Assembly (NCBI GenBank): GCA_964473485.1
Contig: CAYYPH010000006.1
Span: 62,001 to 126,000 of the forward strand
Reading direction: 5' to 3'
DNA length: 64,000 nucleotides
From: CAIVAT01 sp964473485
GTDB taxonomy: Bacteria; Bacteroidota; Bacteroidia; Bacteroidales; FEN-979
Under the pieces are notes generated by a model that saw nothing but the letters and a program-made list of their open reading frames with translations, ran no database searches and had not been told where the DNA came from. Below, in pieces: positions 61,271-64,000 of this stretch. Both the position numbers and the translations under genes were made by a program. Numbering within the stretch: position 1 is the first letter of the stretch; each line of letters begins with the position of its first letter.

Positions 61271-64000
61271 ATGGAAATCATGAGTTTGCTGCAGGCTGCA
61301 GCCGGAATATGCGCCCATCTGGCTGAAATCCATCACAGGAATGAATTTCATGGTGATCTTGGCCCACATACCATCGACACGGGGGGCGACGGCAGGCCGG
61401 CCGTGCTGAAACCCGCTTCGGCTCAGAAGCTCTCGCAGTACACTTCGCCTGAACAGACCGGCAGGATCAACCGCATTGTCGATTACCGCACTGACCTTTA
61501 TTCACTTGGTATCTTCATGTACCATGAGCTTACAGGTCGCCTCCCGTTTGAATGCAACGACGATTTCGAGCTCATCCACGCCATCGTGGCAAGAAAACCC
61601 GAAGCTCCCGGTAATCTGAACCCGGCCATACCGGCCACGGTCTCGCAGATCGTCATGAAATTGCTGTCGAAAAACGCGGAAGACCGCTACCAGTCGGCAA
61701 CAGGGCTTAAGTATGACCTCGATAGGTGCCTGGCTGTCATGCCGGGTCTGAAGGACCCCGGCCAGCTTAATTTCGTGATTGGCGGGAAGGACCACTCGGG
61801 CCGTTTCGAAATTCCTCAAAAACTCTATGGAAGGGAGAAGGAATATGCTTTTCTATCGGACCTCATCGACCAGATCTCCACCAGGCATGCCGGGCTGTTA
61901 CTGATCACCGGTTTCGCAGGTATCGGCAAATCGTCGCTCGTGAATGAAGTGCGTGACCAACTGCCGGAAAAACAAGGTTTTTTCATTACCGGGAAGTACG
62001 AAATCTACAAACGCAGCATTCCCTATTCGGCGCTCATCCAGGCCTTCACCGCGTTGGTCAGGCAGCTGCTCACGGAAAGCCCCGCAAGGCTTGAGGAATG
62101 GAAAACCAGGTTGCAGCATGCCCTGACTGTGAACGGGCAGGTATTGGTCGACGTGATACCCGAACTGGAGCTGATCATCGGCAAGCAGCCGCCGGCGGCG
62201 GAACTGGGCCCCATGGAGACCCAGAACCGGTTTCATTTTGTGATAGAACGCGTCATAGAGGTTTTAACGCGGAAGGAAAATCCGTTGGTTATTTTCCTAG
62301 ACGACCTGCAGTGGATCGACCATGCCTCCCTCAGTCTCATGGAACTCCTCCTGGCTGACCCTGCCAACCGGTCGCTGTTGCTGGTGGGGGCCTACCGCGA
62401 ACATGAAATCGACGCCCACCACCCGCTGATGCGCACTTTGAAAAATATTGAAGATATGACGGGTTCCGTTCACCGGATCTTGCTGAAACCGCTGGATGAG
62501 GCAACCCTGGGAAGGATCGTCGCCGACACGCTGAAATGCACTGAAAACGAAGTCCGGCCGCTGGCCCGCCTCTGCATGAAAAAAACCGAAGGCAATCCCT
62601 TCTATTTCAAACAATTTCTGGCGTCGCTGTACCACCTGAAGGCCATCGTTTACAGCGAGGAGACCAACAGCTGGACGTGGGACATGGGGAAAATCGAGTC
62701 GATGAAAATCACCGACAACATGGCGGAATTCATGATCAGCAAGATCCGCGGGTTACCCGCCGAAAGCAGGGAAGTGCTGGTGAATGCGGCAGCATTGGGA
62801 AACCAGTTCAGCTCCCATCTCCTGGTTAAGCTGGTTCGAAAAACACCCGGGGAAGTGCAGAAACACCTGCTCGAGGCGGTAAATCAGAATTTTCTCGTTG
62901 CCCCCGGCATTGAGCGGACAGACCTCTACCGGTTCGCCCACGACCAGGTGCACCGGGCGGTGTATTCGCTGATCCCCGATGAGGAATTGAAGGCCCTTCA
63001 TTTAAAGATCGGCCGGATGCTTCTGGACAAGGTAACGGAGATGACCGACGAAAGCCTCTTCGACCTGATCGGCCACCTGAACATTGCCAGGGAACTCATC
63101 GCCGGAGATGAGGAGAAAATGCAGCTGGCCAGGCTGAACCTGCAGGCGGGGACCAGGGCAAAAAGATCGGTGGCCTATGCGGATGCCCTGGCATTCTTCC
63201 GTACGGCCGTGGAAGTTCTTCCTGGAAATTCATGGGAAGACCATTATGCGCTGAGCTTCGACATCCACCATTCGCTGATCGAATGTTCGCTGCTGGCCGG
63301 CGACCTGGCCGGAATGGACGAATACATACGGATGGCCGGGGAACATGTGACCGATGTGACCGATAGCGTCCGTATCCGCCACATCAAGATCCTGTCGTTC
63401 TATTCGGTCAGCAACCCGGCCGAAGCCGTAAGATATTCGTTCGAGACCCTGGCACTGCTCGGCATTGCATATCCTGCCGAGGTAACGGCTGACGACATCG
63501 GGTCGGCACTGAACCGTATCGCCGGGCTGCTCAGGGACCGGCCGGTCGAGAGCCTGCTTGACCTTCCATCCATGAAAGACCAGGAGAAGATCGAAACCCT
63601 CCGGATCATCTCCAGCCTGCTTCACGGGATCTATTTTGTGGCGCCGCAATATTTCCCACTGGTGGCCGCTACCTGTGTGGAACTGTCGGTGAAGCACGGC
63701 AACGCCCCCAACTCCATTGCAGGCTACGCAGTTTACGGCCTGGTGCTGTGCGCAGTGACCAGCGATTACGAAAAAGGCAACCAGTTCGGCCAGCTCGCCA
63801 TGAACCTGCTCGCAAAAACAGGTTACCGCGAATACACGGCGATGGCAACGGTGATCTACTACAACCTGATCGCCCACTGGCGGCAGCGTATGAAACTTGG
63901 CATCGGGCCTTTGAAAGAGGCGCATCAGACCGGCATGGAGACCGGCGACATTGCCTATGCCGTCGACTGTGTGCATGGGTACTGCTTCTACTCGTTTTTT
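61271..64000 (+). CDS. Large pseudokinase-AAA ATPase signalling protein, 3' end beyond window
   Basis: The frame is open from the ATG at 61271 to the last base (910 codons) and has no stop. The first 150 residues match only the C-lobe of a Ser/Thr kinase: HGDLGPHTI stands where the catalytic loop should be, then YTSPEQTGRINR, DLYSLGIFMYHELTGRLPFE and LLSKNAEDRYQSA. The N-lobe with the glycine loop and ATP lysine is missing, and no DFG is seen. From about 180 comes the AAA ATPase typical of this family (LYGREKEYAFL, Walker A GFAGIGKSSL, Walker B VIFLDDLQWID), then helical repeats. Relatives of about 1700 residues end in GAF and kinase domains, so such an end is expected outside the window. Confidence 0.88.
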   Translation, partial: MEIMSLLQAAAGICAHLAEIHHRNEFHGDLGPHTIDTGGDGRPAVLKPASAQKLSQYTSPEQTGRINRIVDYRTDLYSLGIFMYHELTGRLPFECNDDFELIHAIVARKPEAPGNLNPAIPATVSQIVMKLLSKNAEDRYQSATGLKYDLDRCLAVMPGLKDPGQLNFVIGGKDHSGRFEIPQKLYGREKEYAFLSDLIDQISTRHAGLLLITGFAGIGKSSLVNEVRDQLPEKQGFFITGKYEIYKRSIPYSALIQAFTALVRQLLTESPARLEEWKTRLQHALTVNGQVLVDVIPELELIIGKQPPAAELGPMETQNRFHFVIERVIEVLTRKENPLVIFLDDLQWIDHASLSLMELLLADPANRSLLLVGAYREHEIDAHHPLMRTLKNIEDMTGSVHRILLKPLDEATLGRIVADTLKCTENEVRPLARLCMKKTEGNPFYFKQFLASLYHLKAIVYSEETNSWTWDMGKIESMKITDNMAEFMISKIRGLPAESREVLVNAAALGNQFSSHLLVKLVRKTPGEVQKHLLEAVNQNFLVAPGIERTDLYRFAHDQVHRAVYSLIPDEELKALHLKIGRMLLDKVTEMTDESLFDLIGHLNIARELIAGDEEKMQLARLNLQAGTRAKRSVAYADALAFFRTAVEVLPGNSWEDHYALSFDIHHSLIECSLLAGDLAGMDEYIRMAGEHVTDVTDSVRIRHIKILSFYSVSNPAEAVRYSFETLALLGIAYPAEVTADDIGSALNRIAGLLRDRPVESLLDLPSMKDQEKIETLRIISSLLHGIYFVAPQYFPLVAATCVELSVKHGNAPNSIAGYAVYGLVLCAVTSDYEKGNQFGQLAMNLLAKTGYREYTAMATVIYYNLIAHWRQRMKLGIGPLKEAHQTGMETGDIAYAVDCVHGYCFYSFF

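Noticed and set aside
1..64000. tRNA, rRNA, riboswitch, IS element or prophage genes
   Set aside because: I found no cloverleaf-like TTCRANY block in gaps, no ribosomal sequence, no transposase or integrase frame and no terminal inverted repeats by eye.

Overview
The window reads as chromosomal DNA of an anaerobic member of the Bacteroidota (Bacteroidales/Marinilabiliales-like; genus not determinable from sequence alone). Reasons: many start regions carry the Bacteroidota -7 box TAnnTTTG, sometimes with a TTTG -33 box 19-20 bases upstream; several secreted proteins end in type IX secretion sorting domains, and one has a gliding-motility-type C-terminal domain; there is an S46 dipeptidyl-peptidase, a propeller-type histidine kinase and a TIGR02757 protein; and an oxygen-sensitive glycyl radical enzyme and a ferredoxin-dependent 2-oxoacid oxidoreductase point to anaerobic life.

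Layout. 1-10650: housekeeping and envelope genes: the 3' part of purD, a polytopic membrane protein, rnhB, a DUF3352-like protein, then a leftward peptidoglycan operon murL-murD-glucosaminidase/LysM, and rightward yqgE and an Mpv17-like membrane protein. 10739-16504: a 4-hydroxyphenylacetate decarboxylase system (hpdB-hpdC-hpdA: glycyl radical enzyme, small iron-sulfur subunit, activase), followed by an aminotransferase and a strong terminator. 16635-20849: a metallopeptidase-like secreted protein and a DMSO-reductase-family molybdoenzyme broken by an in-frame TAG, with a fused iron-sulfur/membrane subunit. 21043-23849: a four-subunit 2-oxoacid:ferredoxin oxidoreductase. 23915-32262: a TIGR02757 protein, a 50-residue YqaE/Pmp3 protein, a propeller histidine kinase, an S46 peptidase and an AAA/DUF4143 ATPase. 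32566-48513: mostly exported proteins, including two paralogous PQQ-type beta-propellers, a LolA-like protein, T9SS cargo and an Omp85-type barrel. 48514-60028: signalling, with a FIST/hybrid kinase/REC-kinase operon and a CHASE4 hybrid kinase, interspersed with an MBL-fold hydrolase, a methyltransferase and a T9SS protein. 60119-64000: a BMP-family lipoprotein and the first 910 codons of a large protein with a pseudokinase head and an AAA ATPase, running off the window.

The most unusual non-coding signal is a family of composite intergenic repeats found at about eleven places. Each is built from short tandem units of 7 bases (ATTCAAA, GGCAATA, GAWTAGS, AATTGAA, GTGGRCC) or 8 bases (ATTCACTC, CAGTCAAT, GGTGAGCG). 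Several copies keep the same module order and the same linker, on either strand, and two sit inside operons (hpdB-hpdC and the oxidoreductase beta-gamma gap).

Metabolically, the aminotransferase, the 2-oxoacid oxidoreductase and HpdBCA could together carry an aromatic amino acid through the 2-oxoacid and arylacetate to a cresol-type product. Only the decarboxylase step is well supported by sequence. The murL-murD pair suggests the alternative route that makes D-glutamate on the nucleotide precursor instead of by a free glutamate racemase.
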